Source: Chiridota heheva (taxonomy: Eukaryota; Echinodermata; Holothuroidea; Apodida; Chiridotidae). From it: a stretch of 64,000 bases of DNA. The stretch covers positions 186,001 to 250,000 of the forward strand of contig JAIGNY010001690.1 of NCBI GenBank assembly GCA_020152595.1. Reading direction: 5' to 3'. Both the position numbers and the translations under genes were made by a program. The notes under the pieces were generated by a model. That model had not been told where the DNA came from and ran no database searches. It saw nothing but the letters and a program-made list of their open reading frames with translations. The stretch's first letter is position 1, and the number at the start of each line of letters is the position of its first letter. Shown here piece by piece: positions 1 through 64,000 of this stretch.

Positions 1-782
1 ATGCTCTTTCACTACCAAGCGTTTGACAAACTGACCAGGGACTTATTCTTAACAACTCCCTGAGCTGACCAAGGAGTTGAAACTTTAAAAAATGAACACA
101 AAATGAACAAAAATATATGATGAGTTAATTATACAAAAATAACACGTTTTCAAAAAGTGTGCCAAACACTCGATGTGTTACTTAATGTACATAATATCTT
201 TACTGTAAGGTTCTTAAAAAATTAAATAACAATATTGAATTGCAGCGATGTATCTTTGTGAAAATAAACTTTCGCAAGTTGCGTGAAAAATGAATCCAAC
301 CCTTCAGTCACAAGGTTCTGGTCTGTCAAAAATTGACTAGGTTTGTTCTTCAATGTAGGAATGATAAATTACAACCTTGACATTTGACCTCTTGTGAATT
401 ACCTCCTGATTACATAATAAAAGATCACATTAATGCTATTTGGCCAACCAGGCATTTTGAATATACAGGCCATTTTGTCAGTGAAAACATTGCAACAATT
501 TGTGCATAAGTGAACACCACACTTTAGCCTACATACGCACGATGCATTTGTTTTGACATAAAAAGCATAATTTCTACGATATTTCCTCCACATTTGCAAC
601 AATTTCCTGCACAAATACCCAAGCGAACGTAGAGATTTAGACCTCTAAAGGAGACAGATTTTACACTGGCTGTAATGGTGAACTGCTTTATATTATAAAG
701 TTGTGGATGAAATGAAATGTGATTGATACAATGTAGCTCATTTACATAATTTAAGCAAATCATCGTAAGTTAACTTATCCAG
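1..782. other. AT-rich sequence, no gene seen
   Basis: Short chance open frames only; no domain, tandem repeat or paired termini recognised. It lies downstream of the SOCS7-like gene. Confidence 0.5.
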
Positions 783-955
783 AAAACATTTAATTTATGC
801 AAACTGCATAATTTATATTGATACAGAAAATCATTTCAATTGCTTAATTTATGCAAATTGTCATGTTATGCAAATGAGTATAATTTATCCAGAAAACACT
901 TATTTTATGCAAACTACATAATTTATGCTTAATTTGAATAATCATGCAACACCAT
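783..955. repeat. Outlying degenerate copies of the 128-bp repeat
   Basis: Words such as TTTATGCAAACTGCATAATT, CAGAAAACACTTATTTTATG and AATCATGCAACACC recur here and in the array at 1550-2117. The copies are more diverged than in the main array. Confidence 0.5.
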
Positions 956-1549
956 AATGCTACAATTTTTACTTATAAAGCAGTATACGTTCTCACATCT
1001 TAAATATCTGCCATGAATTGCCAATATAACTCCAAATTTTAAAACGGTTCTGCTTAAGAAAAGCATTGTCAAATTTCTGGAAGCACTTGAGTTTGCTTCC
1101 ATATCAAAGCAATACTAACGAACAATACCATATCTTATTTACAAAACTATCTTTTAGATATAACTATTTACAAATTCACCATAATTTGCAATCAAGCCAA
1201 TTTACATTAAGTGAGCTTTTGGTCAGTCATTCTATTTCAATAATTTTGGTACACAGGATATTTATAAGAACATCAGCTTTTTGATAACAATACAAGGATA
1301 CGGTTCACTGAAATTGTGCCAACATGCTAGTAACCCTTCTATTATGAACAATTTAAGTCTCTGTAAGAATCTAAAAAGAAGTTGAAGCACTGACATAGAA
1401 TTATACGATAAAACTCGACAACGATGATTTAGAATATCACCACCGTATTATGCATCACATACTATCTGAGCAAAAAGAACAAACAAACGTATCATTTTAT
1501 CAATATGTGAAATTGCTGTATCCACAGAATTGATGAAATTTGTTTGGAT
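956..1549. other. Unique AT-rich stretch
   Basis: No repeat or coding signal seen. Confidence 0.4.
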
Positions 1550-2117
1550 ATTCAACAGAGAGGTCAACTAGTGCTAGAGAGGTAAACTTACAACAAAGTA
1601 TTATGCAAATGATCAAATTTATGCAGAATACACTTATTTTATGCAAAATATGCTTAATCACGCAACACCAAAATCAACAAGAGCAGTCAACTGGTGCTAG
1701 AGGGTAAATTACAACAAAATATTGTGCAAATAGGTCAAATTTATGCAGAATACACTTAATTTATGCAGAAGATGCTTCATCGGGATAATCACGCAATACC
1801 AAAATCAACAACAGTGAGGTCAACTAGAGCTAGAGAGGTTAAATTACAAAATATTATGCAAATGAGTCAAATTTATGCAGAATACACTTACTTTATGCAA
1901 AATATGCTTAATCGGGGTAATCACGCAACACCAAAATCAACAACAGAGAGGTCAACTAGTACTAGAGGTTAATTTACAACAAAATATGCAAATGAGTCAA
2001 AATTTATGCAGAAAACTTAATTTATGCAAAATATGCTTAATCTGGATAATCAAGCAACACCAAAATCAACAACAGAAAGGTCAACTAGAGGTTAAATGAC
2101 AACAAAATATTATGCAA
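1550..2117. repeat. Degenerate tandem repeat, unit about 128 bp
   Basis: GGTCAACTAGTGCTAGAGAG-like words recur near 1561, 1683, 1818, 1950 and 2080. Each is followed by TTACAACAAAATATTATGCA-like text and AATCACGCAACACCAAAATC. There are four to five units with small indels. Confidence 0.75.
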
Positions 2118-2878
2118 ATGTTTGTTTGATGAGGGCTTAACAGCACCAAGACAGCAAGGGTCAAATTGTGCCCGAGAGGTTAGACCATTTCAGAGGTAGG
2201 AAGAAAAGAAAATAGGAGTCTGAGAGAAATACGGGGACTAATAGCCAGGAAGCTGTGATTGAGAGAGAAAGTGCAGGGGTACAAAAAAAGGGGTAAAAGT
2301 AGGTAGAGGGGGGTGGGAGAGGACTAAATATGGTTGTAGAGGGAGGCACGAAGGAAGGAGATAAATTTATCTGGAAGGTTTTTCTGGAAGAGCTCTGCTA
2401 TGGGGTTGTGAGGGGTGAGGGAAACTCTGGGGAGGTTGCACAGGGGGAAAGCAAGGAGGACATGGTGGACCGAGGGGGCAATGGCAATTGTTGCAGAGTG
2501 GTAGGGGAAGCCAGTAAGGTGGGAGTGAGTGAAGCAGGTGTGACCTATTCCAAGGTGAGTAATGTGGATGTTGTCGATACAGAAGAGATTGTGGATGATG
2601 GGTTTGGTCGGAATGGTGAGCTGGATGTCTTGGAGTTTGATATCAATTTGGGAGTCCCATGAGGTTCATCAGCTGTCATGATCAAGGGAAGCGATAAGCG
2701 GTTTGATGTCAGAAAGTGGCATGGGGAAGGTTAAGGGCAAGCTTAGCAGCTCTGTCATTGCCGGGGATGCCAACATGGATGGGTATCCAGAGGAAAAGAA
2801 TACTTTTCCTGCAGGGAGGGGGGGGTTACAGAGGAGGTGGGACATGGGGTTATCCCACTTAAGATTTAGTAAAGAAGG
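2118..2878 (-). mobile_element. 5'-truncated non-LTR retrotransposon fragment (RNase H end)
   Basis: On the minus strand one frame reads FLWIPIHVGIPGNDRA followed by AAKLALNL, the C-terminal part of a retrotransposon RNase H domain. Further on it resembles the copies at 54255, 55165 and 56475. The 3' end is CCTCATCAAACAAACA at 2118-2135. Several frameshifts and stops make it a dead copy. It interrupts the 128-bp tandem repeat, which resumes at about 2879. Confidence 0.8.
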
Positions 2879-3005
2879 ACAGAAAACACTTAAATTTATG
2901 CAAAATATGCCTAATCTGGGTAATCATGCAAGACCAAAATCTACAACAGAAAGGTCAAGTAGTAGTGCTAGAGAGGTAAAATTACAGCAAAAGACCACAA
3001 GAGAA
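2879..3005. repeat. Continuation of the 128-bp tandem repeat
   Basis: CAGAAAACACTTAAATTTAT, AATCATGCAAGACCAAAATC and GTAGTGCTAGAGAGGTAAAA match the array left of the retrotransposon insertion. Confidence 0.7.
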
Positions 3006-3255
3006 AATGGTGTGATCTAAGAGAAGGTAAACTAAGAGGTGTAAAAGTAGAGCAGGCTGGAGGAGAAAGCAGGTATCACAGAAGTAATCAGATGTGAAGG
3101 AGACGAGATTGCAGGGGTAGGAAAATAAAGTGGACCACGACAACAATGGTCTCAGAATTTTTTTCAGGTCTTCATAAAGAAGAGAAAAGGGAAAAAAACG
3201 AGCAGGGGAGAAAGAAAATGGGAGATAAGGTATGAAAAAAATAAGAAAAGACACA

Positions 3256-4150
3256 AATAAAAATGTTTCCTAACAAAGTATTCAGTTTTTTGTTGTTGTG
3301 GTATACTTGCAGATTTTTTTTCTCTCCAGACTTTCTATGGCACCAGCAAGTTCAATATTTCTTCCACTCCTGCAAGATTGCAGAAATTACAGAACGAGAT
3401 TTTTTATTTATTATGAAAATTAAACACATTTAAAATATCTCTCACAGCTTTAGATCGTGAATATCTAACAATCCTATATACCAGCATTGACATATTTTTC
3501 AAATGTAATATATAATTTAAAATACATTGAAGTACATCAAATGTGCAGAATGTTTGAAGTGTTATAGCTTAGTCAATGTGAAATGTTCTTTTGTACGATG
3601 GAAAGTGTTGAAAAGGACTTGTGAAACCTTGATGTAAAATACCAAATGACAACGTTATGGGAATGCAGACCATGGTCTGCTCAAACCCCTAAATTAAGTC
3701 ATCCTTTGTCTCAAATGACATGTATGACCAGGTACCAGTCTTTCCCTAATTGAAAATCATGAAATTTGCAACGATATCTATTTTGCCCTCGAGGTAAAGC
3801 TATGTGGCTTATAGAGTGGTCCTCGGATGACCATACCCTGAAAATGACGTTAATGGGTAGGAATGTATCTGGTGATATAGAAAGTTGGTAGGTGATCAAA
3901 TTGAAGCAGATTTATACAATGGAAATACAATGGTGTGATTTCAATAAGAGGGCAAATCACAAGGGGGTGTGTTTGAGGTTGCTGCACAGCACCACACTTA
4001 AGTCAGAACTGACCAACCTTTCAGCTATAGTAATACAGAGTATTTTGGGGAGGATGGCTCTAAGCTTTAAAGGATTATAATGTGAGTCTGTCTGTGACAT
4101 ATATCTGAACTATTTAGAATCACCATCAAATGTTGTTAGAATGTGTGAAA
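3256..4150. other. Unique AT-rich stretch
   Basis: Contains only short open frames up to about 62 codons. No supported feature. Confidence 0.4.
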
Positions 4151-4173
4151 TTTGTTTTTCAGGACAAGATTTT

Positions 4174-4350
4174 TGAAACTATTCTCTCGGGTAAGCATAC
4201 CCCAATCCCCCACCCACCCCCTGAATCCACCCATCCCCTGGATCCACCCACCCCTTTTATCCGCCCATACTCATGATCAAGTAATGCAAATAGCTTAAAA
4301 GCAAAAAGTCCTAAAAACTGTTCATCCTTCATGTCAGTATTCAGAATTTC
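4174..4350 (+). repeat. Dispersed direct duplicate, copy 1
   Basis: GAAACTATTCTCTCGGGTAA, then C-rich text, CATACTCATGATCAAGTAAT and TTCATCCTTCATGTCAGTAT. The same order is found at 5309-5460. This copy carries extra CCACCCA-rich sequence. Confidence 0.75.
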
Positions 4351-5308
4351 TATATTCAATTTCTACAATCGACTGTGTAGAAAAGAAAAGAAATGAGTTT
4401 TAGATTTCAGGCATTATAGATCAAAATTAATCTCTGAGGTACAGTGATAAAAACAAAGAAATAAGTCTGATATTACGTACACAAAAATAATGTTTTCTAC
4501 ACAAACATTACATGAAAAATAGTTTTGCAATTACTGTCCATAATATTTCAAAAGCATGAAGATAAAATAAGTCAGATATTCTTAGTACATGAGATCAGGG
4601 CTGTAATTTTTCTTTACAAAGTGGGGGAGGGGAGGGAGGGGGGAGGGCATGAACCATACTATCCAAAGACGTAGCAACAATTTTTTTCTTAAGGAGGGGT
4701 GGGGGGGGGGAAAGTTTATTCACCACAAACCTCAACCCCCATCCCCGTTCAAAAGTCTGATTTTTGTCCCATTTATTTTCACGATTGTGGGAAGTTGTTT
4801 TTTTTTTAACAAAGAAGAATAGACAATTAAGTTTGTACAAGACACGATGTACGTGGCAGTACATACACGCTCGCAGTGCAGTGAACTGTCACCCGCGTGT
4901 ACACGTACTAACTGCATGCTGTATGTTACACATACGCAGGCGCTATGTCGGTGTATATGATGTAATACTAAATTGTATGGCCAAGTGTGTGGTCAATTCA
5001 AATGATTATAATTGGGGAAACTAAAATCGGACCTGGGATCGGACCGAGGTATTATAAATTATAATCGAATAAATCAGAAGAACAAGCGCCAGAACAAGCG
5101 CCAAAAAGGTTTATATATTTCACAGAGGGTACAAATAAACCTAATGAGGGGTTTTCTTCCCTGAAAAGTGGTGGGGAAGGGGAGAGGCAGAAGCAAACTT
5201 CTGCCCTCCACATTTTTGACTGGGGGGCACTTCCTATGTCCTTGATATTATCCTTCACAAAGTAGGGGGTTAGTATTTTTCACAACCTTATGTATTTTTG
5301 TTTATTCT

Positions 5309-5460
5309 GTGGAAACTATTCTCTCGGGTAAGCACACCCCATCCCCCACCCACCCCCTGGATCCACCCATACTCATGATCAAGTAATGCAAATTAATTCA
5401 AAGCAAAAACTTGTAAGAACTGTTCATCCTTCCTGTTAGTATTCAGAATTTTGACATGAG
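5309..5460 (+). repeat. Dispersed direct duplicate, copy 2
   Basis: Same series of words as 4174-4350, about 1.1 kb away, shortened in the C-rich middle. Confidence 0.75.
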
Positions 5461-7036
5461 AATATGTTTCTCGGTGCCCCCCCTCCCCCTCTCAAGAACT
5501 ATGGCCCTGCATGATAAAATGAATCGTTTTATTTTGACGATTCCAAAAATATATTCATGTTACAACCCTAAATAAGTTCACTTTGAGTTCACTTAAGAAT
5601 CTATTTGATAAACAAAAGTAAAAGTGATTCCAAGTTTTCCATCTGAAACATTTCCATTTGACTATATATTACATCTTTTTTTTTTTTAACAAAGGTTAAG
5701 TAACACTTTGCCAGAGAGACAAAGTGTTTGCTCACATCAGAAGATCGTTCGACATTCGAATATCTGTTTGTTAATTCGTCAACAAGTAAAAATATATGCT
5801 GAAATTACCAAGATACCAAGACTTACACTAATCGTGAATTACATTAGTCAAGATTTACATTAGTCATAAATTCGGAGTTTGGATTTCCTCCCACGAAAAA
5901 TCACAACAGAAATAACATTAATGTAGTAAATACATCTTTATATACTTCCCTCATTTGCAATTTAATGTTCTTTTCATCAGACAATTACACGGTGACATTT
6001 TTAGTGCACATATTTACCACATATACTGCTGTTTACTCAAGAAATCTAAAAAAATAATAATAAATTGTTAAATTTTTCTTCCCGCGAATTCCTGAGTTTT
6101 CCGACTACCAGGAAGCATAGATTTTTTCCAGCTCCGCATGAATTACACTGGTCATGATGTAAGCTGATAAGATATTAAACTGTCATTTTACTTCCTAACA
6201 AAAGTATGCCATACATTGGAGCTCCCTGCTACGGGGGTCATGTTCACAGCCTAACAATTAACTCCCTAATGCATTTGTCAGCATTCATAAATTTAGCTTT
6301 CAGCAAGCTTGCAATTGAAAGATTTACTTTTATAACAAGCTCGAAATTGGAACAAGCTTGCGGAACACAAATGGTAGCTATCCACTAAACACATAGCCAA
6401 AGTGAGTGTGTGTGTGGGGGGGAGGATGTGCGGCCATATTTTTCCTCCACACAGTAGGGCGACATTGTTTTTCACAACTGTATGTATTTGTTTATAAATT
6501 TTGTTGGAAAGTGAGGGGGTTTCCTCTGTATACCCATAATTACTGCCCTGATCACCATATATTGGCAGTTCTGGCCATGTGTCTGCTCCCCAAAAGCTAG
6601 TGACTCATACACCTTATAGCACCTTTTGATGAGCTCATACGGGTTTAAACCACAAGATTCAAGGGAGCTTAAAATTTTGCAATGGTAAGAAGTAGAATTT
6701 GAGAGCTATTTAGTTCTCCAATAGCCCTTGTGTAATTTTTCAATGAGAAACTTCCTTCTTTTGCTTTCAGATGCTTTTTATCAACAAAATGTTTTGTTTT
6801 CTTTCAAATCTAGTATGGACTTGTGTTGTGAAATGTGTTATAAAAGTAACCTGGAATGGAATGTTCAGCCAAAGTAAATGGCACCTGGTGCTTAAAAGTA
6901 CTTGTAATTTCCCACATACATAGTAAGTTATGGAGTTTAAAATCAGCTTCAATTAAAGTAACGTGACGGGGAAAAAAAAGCGATTATGAACAAAGCATGT
7001 TTCTTTCATCTTGGAAATTACATGCACCGAATCATG
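5461..7036. other. Gene 3' flank, no coding signal seen
   Basis: AT-rich with a few G-runs (6413-6425). Open frames of 60-65 codons have no recognisable product. Confidence 0.4.
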
Positions 7037-7042
7037 TTTATT
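7037..7042 (-). terminator. Candidate poly(A) signal for the SOCS7-like gene
   Basis: AATAAA on the minus strand, about 165 bases downstream of the stop at 7207. Position and sequence fit a cleavage signal, but the hexamer is common in AT-rich DNA. Confidence 0.35.
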
Positions 7043-7206
7043 GACTACACAAGACTCGAGAAGTCGCGCTAACTTCACCCGCTCATAACAGTTCTTTAAA
7101 CTGTTTCTCCTTCATTCAAGACAGGTTATTTCAGCTGAATTTAAACAAAGTCTTCGTCAAAACTGTATCCTCTTGACCGACGGTCATATTTGGTCAAATA
7201 CAATGC

Positions 7207-59805
<52,599 letters not shown>

Positions 59806-59819
59806 TCTGGAAAAATCCT

Positions 59820-61020
59820 ACAAATGAAAGAAAAAATATATATTGTTCTGATGAGAATAATAGAAATGGGAGGGCACTTAGTAAGAGTGTATGTACACAT
59901 GTGGGGTGTTTGGTAGCAGGGGTTGCCAAATTTCAGAAACCTGTGCATTTCCCTTCTCGTTACTTTCATAGCAAAAACAAGTTCATCTTTTAATTCCCAA
60001 TACTGATCCAAATCCAGATATTTTAGTCTCCATCCAAAGCAAAAACTGAAATGAATGCTTGAGTAGACACAGCATCATCTAACAAAAGTGATATCCTATT
60101 TCTTTTGTTTCGATTCTTTCTGATTATTTAAGCCAGGCTTCAATGTTAACAAGTTAACATTAACAATGCTAACATTCACTATGTTAACATTAATAGTAAA
60201 TGTATCTACAGACAAACAAACACTCACTACTATAACCAGGATTAAAATGGGGAGGGGGGGTGGGGCATTTTTATTTTAAAGAATTACATCTAATACCTCC
60301 ATGTGGGGGCATGACTTTGGATGGATCCCCTTAGGCATGCCATTTTGGGTCAATCTTATTTATGATTAAGTGTGTATTCAACTGATCACTGACACTGCTT
60401 ACAGAATGAAACAAACAGAAATCAGAATATTCAGGTTTTTTGTATCAGAAGTATTGGAAAATATATCTTTTCTGCGTACTTTTATCACAGCCTTTACATA
60501 CCAATTTTTCATAGATGTTGCAAATTCTAGGAAGGTAAATGGATAATCATTATTCTACCATATGCTTTCCTAACGCGACCATATTGCCCAGTCACTATGT
60601 GAGGAAAGATGAATATCATTTCAACCACAAACTGCACAGAAGGAAGTGGGAATTTCCAGACTTCCTTTGAAGTCACACTACGTAGACAGTAAAGTGTTAG
60701 ACACGACCCTGTTCAGAAGCTTTTAACAAAAGGCTGATAAAACGGAATATCTTTGAAAAATTCACTGTTTTTGTATCCAGAGTATATTTGGTTGGATGAA
60801 CAAGAGACAATGCATGAATAGGATTAGTTCTAGTTACTTTGGCAATGATTTGCTAAAAGCTGTTAGATATAGGCCAGAAGGTTTCCTTTTATTCTTAAAT
60901 CCTTTTAGTTTTTCTCTATTTTTACTTATATTAAATCTTATTACTTTCTATATTTTTTTGCTGCATGTTTTAATTACATTCAGTATTTTAGGGCTAGTTT
61001 CTTAACTTTTATTTTTCTTA
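59820..61020. other. Upstream intron or 5' flank, no gene seen
   Basis: A short TTAACATTAA-word patch at 60140-60200. No supported exon. Confidence 0.4.
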
Positions 61021-61024
61021 TGTA

Positions 61025-61093
61025 TTCATGTAATACTTTATTTGTACAGCGCTAATGATTATTCATTTTGGCGCTATATAAATTGTAATAATA
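61025..61093 (+). mobile_element. Possible non-LTR 3' end with (TAA)n tail
   Basis: TTTGTACAGCGCTAATGATT, TTGGCGCTATATAAATTGTA and then seven TAA/AAT units. The form is typical of CR1/L2-type 3' ends; no upstream coding part remains. Confidence 0.45.
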
Positions 61094-61099
61094 ATAATA

Positions 61100-61905
61100 A
61101 TAATAATACCATTGCCCACAGAAGCCCAGAAATGAGTGGATGTGGCTGTCCTGGTATATCCTGGGCGATAGGAAACAATCATAAATCTACTGACCAGGGT
61201 TGTAATTCTCAACCATGAAGTGTGTGTGTGTGTGTGGAGGGGTTGGGGAGGTGTTGAAGTTTACCATCTTAACCAATATGCACATCTTAAATCCAAGCAT
61301 TTCAAGGCAATTAATGTTGCAGACAGCAAGTTTACACAATTTTCAGTGCAATCTATTTATCTAACCCCATCTGACAATGTGTGTGGAAGCGAGTACCTGG
61401 GGGCAGAGGTACCTGGGGGGAAGATAGGTCACAAAAGAATTATGGCAGTGCTACAGGTCAATAATAGCAGCGAACCTTTTTGTGATATACAGGGATCCAG
61501 GTAACTTAATTAGAGCTTAATAAGAACTTAATGAGAGCAACTCTGATCTGCTCAAGCCTCCGCAACTTTCTTAAATTACAATACAAAAATGCCAGGAAAG
61601 TAGACTTTCTAACAAACAAAATGAGGCCCACTACTCCCACCACCTTTTCCCCAAACTACTGTAGTACAGAAAATGAAAGAAATCTATTACAAAAAAACCA
61701 AACAAGTACAAATAACCATGTGCAATAACATATATAAATAAATAGATCTAACAAAACCAAAAAAGACAAGTACATTTCAATCTTTCTAGAATCTATTGCA
61801 TCATAACATTGCTGTAAAAGTACAATGTATCCACGTTCACAATACAGTGTCTAACTATAACGTGAACAAAGCCTGCATTTCAATATTTACACTATCAAGG
61901 TGGGA
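61100..61905. other. 5' flank or upstream intron, no gene seen
   Basis: (TG)n at 61220-61237. Open frames without motifs. Confidence 0.4.
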
Positions 61906-61909
61906 CTGA

Positions 61910-62107
61910 AATGTAAACAGTGGCATACACAAAGGGTGGGCAGAGGGGGTGATCGCCCCAACAATATTCCTTAATATTTGATCTTTATTGGTTCAAACTT
62001 AGTACCGTCCGTCGGCAGGGGCCATATTTTGTATCCTGTCGGTTTATTTCTGTCACATTTACTTGCCCCAGCAATATGGAAATCCTGGCTACGCCACTGA
62101 ATGCAAA
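61910..62107. mobile_element. hAT-like miniature element, CAGTGG termini
   Basis: Element 61918-62099 starts CAGTGGCATACACAAAGG and ends CCTGGCTACGCCACTG. Flanks AATGTAAA and AATGCAAA differ at one of eight positions. Confidence 0.78.
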
Positions 62108-62604
62108 TATGAAGTATACTGTATTTACTTAGTCGGATTCATGACCCGAGGTCATCAGACTGCATAGTAACCGCGCACTGCTGGAATGAAAACAAAGCAA
62201 TCAGCTGTGTTTGTTTACATATAACATGGCCTGAATTTCAACCACTTACAGCACAAATTTGCCTATCAGATAACGTATGATGATCGGTTCGGGATATGTG
62301 GCGTCGCTTTGTTGAGTTTTCGATAAAAAATATATCAGTTTTTTTGTAAATTCAAAATTTCCGCGACTGACCCAAATTTCAACCACGGTGTGAATAAACA
62401 TGCCTACCCAGCAGATGTACCAGTAAAGCATACAATGTCCGATCGTCTGTAAAATTTGATTATAAACTTCAATTAATTCTTATTCTTAACTGCACAATCA
62501 ACTATAAAGCACCAAATTAGTGAAAATAGAGACTAATTAACAATTTGCAATCCTAAATATTTTGTCCGACTTTGCATATCACATGCAGACACATACGGAC
62601 TTAC

Positions 62605-62787
62605 CGTTCGCAGTGACGCGCAAAGCTTTGTTTTTACTCCAATAATAACTTCTTCTCCTAGAAGTGACGTGGCACCAACCAAGTGAATACTTAATATCTC
62701 ATTTATAAAAACCTCATATTTAGTACAAACTAATAATAATGTGCATTCAGTCTGGAAGCTTGGTATCAATTTAATCAACTGTACCAT
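62605..62787 (-). other. Candidate 5' exon of the SOCS7-like gene
   Basis: The start-codon exon has an acceptor 13 bases before the ATG, so an upstream exon is expected. A strong donor, GAACG|GTAAGT, lies with its last exon base at 62605, preceded by a short GC-richer stretch with CACGTCAC and CGCGTCAC. From 62787 the strand is open in the phase that would splice onto the exon at 59817, giving a possible 61-residue extension. The hydrophobic, uneven composition of that extension looks more like chance, so 5' UTR is the likelier role. No TATA box or initiator could be fixed. Confidence 0.3.
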
Positions 62788-62884
62788 ATATATGTGAGCT
62801 TAAATATACTACAAGGAAATTTATTGCATCATAAATGATTGCGACCAATAGAAAATTTTGATCAAAAAAATACTTCCAGAAAGG

Positions 62885-63335
62885 GCACCTGTGCTTCACT
62901 AAATTTCAGCCCAACAAGGGTTAATAATAACCCTTGTTGGATCACACCCTGAAAGTGGACCTACCATTCACTCAATTTCAGCCCAGCAAGGAAATACCCC
63001 TTGTTGGACCACACCCTGAAAGGGGACCTACATTTCACTCAATTTCAGTCCAACAGGGGTTAATAATAACCATTGTAAGACCACACCCTGAAAGGGGACC
63101 TGCAATTCACCGAATTTCAGTCTAATAGGGGTTAACAATAACCCATGATGGACCACACCCTGAAAGGGGACCTGCACTTCACTCAATTTCAGTCCAACAA
63201 GGATGAACACACGTATGTAACCCTAGTCAGACTACACATGGAAAGGGGATGTGTGCCACACTCAATATCAGTATGACAAGGGGTTACTTTTAATCCTCAG
63301 GCTGGTAATCCTTATAGTCAGACCACACTGAGAAT
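62885..63335. repeat. About 72-bp tandem repeat, six copies
   Basis: The unit contains GACCACACCCTGAAAGGGGA, CACTCAATTTCAGTCCAACA and GGGGTTAATAATAACCC. The right-hand copies are more diverged. Related to 24417-24560. Confidence 0.88.
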
Positions 63336-63690
63336 TTCAATTTGCCAAGGGTTAAGAGTAATCCTTTTAGTAAGTATGTCTGTCAAATCTTAACCCACAA
63401 TCTACAATATCATCAACCAATCAATCAATCCTTTGATCAACTGATGATAATTGTTGGTGCCTATAGCTGCACCACAGGGAGGAATCATCCCTCACACTTC
63501 TCTCCAGGATAGAATTTCCAGAGCCTCAAAATCCGAAGAAAAAATACAGGGGAGGAGGTATTAGCAAATTCCTTGCATTATATCTCCAGCAGAGGCGTAG
63601 AAAGCAGCCCCCTCCACACTTCCCCACCCCTGTCCCGCTCGAGTAAATTTCACTTTCCCGTTTGCATGCTTTTTGCCCAGTTGGGAGGTG
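63336..63690. other. Non-coding, C-rich patch
   Basis: A CAATCAATCAAT run at 63418-63430 and CCCCCTCC at 63610. No supported feature. Confidence 0.35.
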
Positions 63691-63694
63691 AAAT

Positions 63695-63865
63695 TTGTAT
63701 ATTTTGATAACATTTCCCCAAAATTGGCCAAATTTTCCCACAAACTAGCCAAAATTTCCCAAAAACTGGCAAAAATTTCACGAAAACGGGCCAAAATATC
63801 ACAAAAACAGGCAAAAAATTCCTGAAAACTAGCCAATTTTTTTTTTAAACTAGCCAAAATGGCTA
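63695..63865. repeat. About 20-bp degenerate tandem repeat
   Basis: AAACTAGCCAAAATTTCCCA and variants repeat about seven times. Confidence 0.8.
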
Positions 63866-64000
63866 GGACCCAAAAATGATGTGGCCCCAAAATTGTTGCA
63901 CCCCCTAGTTCATGGTGCCTGGCACCGCTATTGGTTAGCACATTGACAATCAAGAAGCCACCCCATAAAAATAACATCAAAGACCATCTGCGTAATGGTA

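Noticed and set aside
4598-4720. G-rich tract as a G-quadruplex regulatory element
   Set aside because: Similar G/C-rich tracts recur (inverted) at 22740-22820 and elsewhere with CAGGGCTGTAAT-like ends, so an old mobile element is the simpler reading.

Overview
The window is AT-rich (roughly two thirds A+T by eye), intron- and repeat-dominated animal nuclear DNA. There are no bacterial operons, no plausible rRNA, and only one gene that can be identified securely. GT-AG introns, tRNA-derived SINEs, hAT-type miniature elements with 8-bp target duplications, non-LTR retrotransposon 3' fragments and abundant minisatellites point to a metazoan. The protein and the repeat style suggest a marine invertebrate, possibly an echinoderm or another deuterostome. 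That placement is inference.

The gene is a SOCS7-like (SOCS6/7 subfamily) suppressor of cytokine signalling on the minus strand, about 52.6 kb from start codon to stop. Four coding exons have consensus splice sites and compatible phases: 59817-58023 (tyrosine- and proline-rich N-terminal scaffold), 20842-20757 (linker), 14626-14458 (first half of the SH2 domain with FLVR) and 7530-7207 (rest of the SH2 domain plus the SOCS box). Joined, they give about 786 residues. One extra base at 7271-7273 shifts the frame inside the Cullin-5 part of the SOCS box, and the expected C-terminus continues in the next frame. A splice acceptor lies just upstream of the start codon, so a 5' exon should exist; a candidate donor is at 62604-62605.

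The introns (37 kb, 6 kb and 7 kb) and both flanks are packed with repeats. (1) TTAA-bounded fold-back elements, eight copies or parts. (2) A short element with CCTTACAG termini whose interior is built of AAGCTTGC half-palindromes, six copies. (3) hAT-like miniature elements, several with 8-bp duplications. (4) Three tRNA-derived SINE families. (5) Minus-strand RNase H-type non-LTR 3' ends (four) and one broken CR1/L2-like reverse transcriptase. (6) More than ten minisatellites.

Several minisatellites are recognisable expansions of parts of mobile elements: the 64-bp array at 7972-9507 from a SINE body, the 18-bp hairpin array at 44000-44530 from a hAT-like element, and the AAGCTTGC arrays from the CCTTACAG family. 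Nested insertions with clean target duplications (for example a retrotransposon in a fold-back element at 56475-57400) give a relative chronology. No second host gene was recognised.
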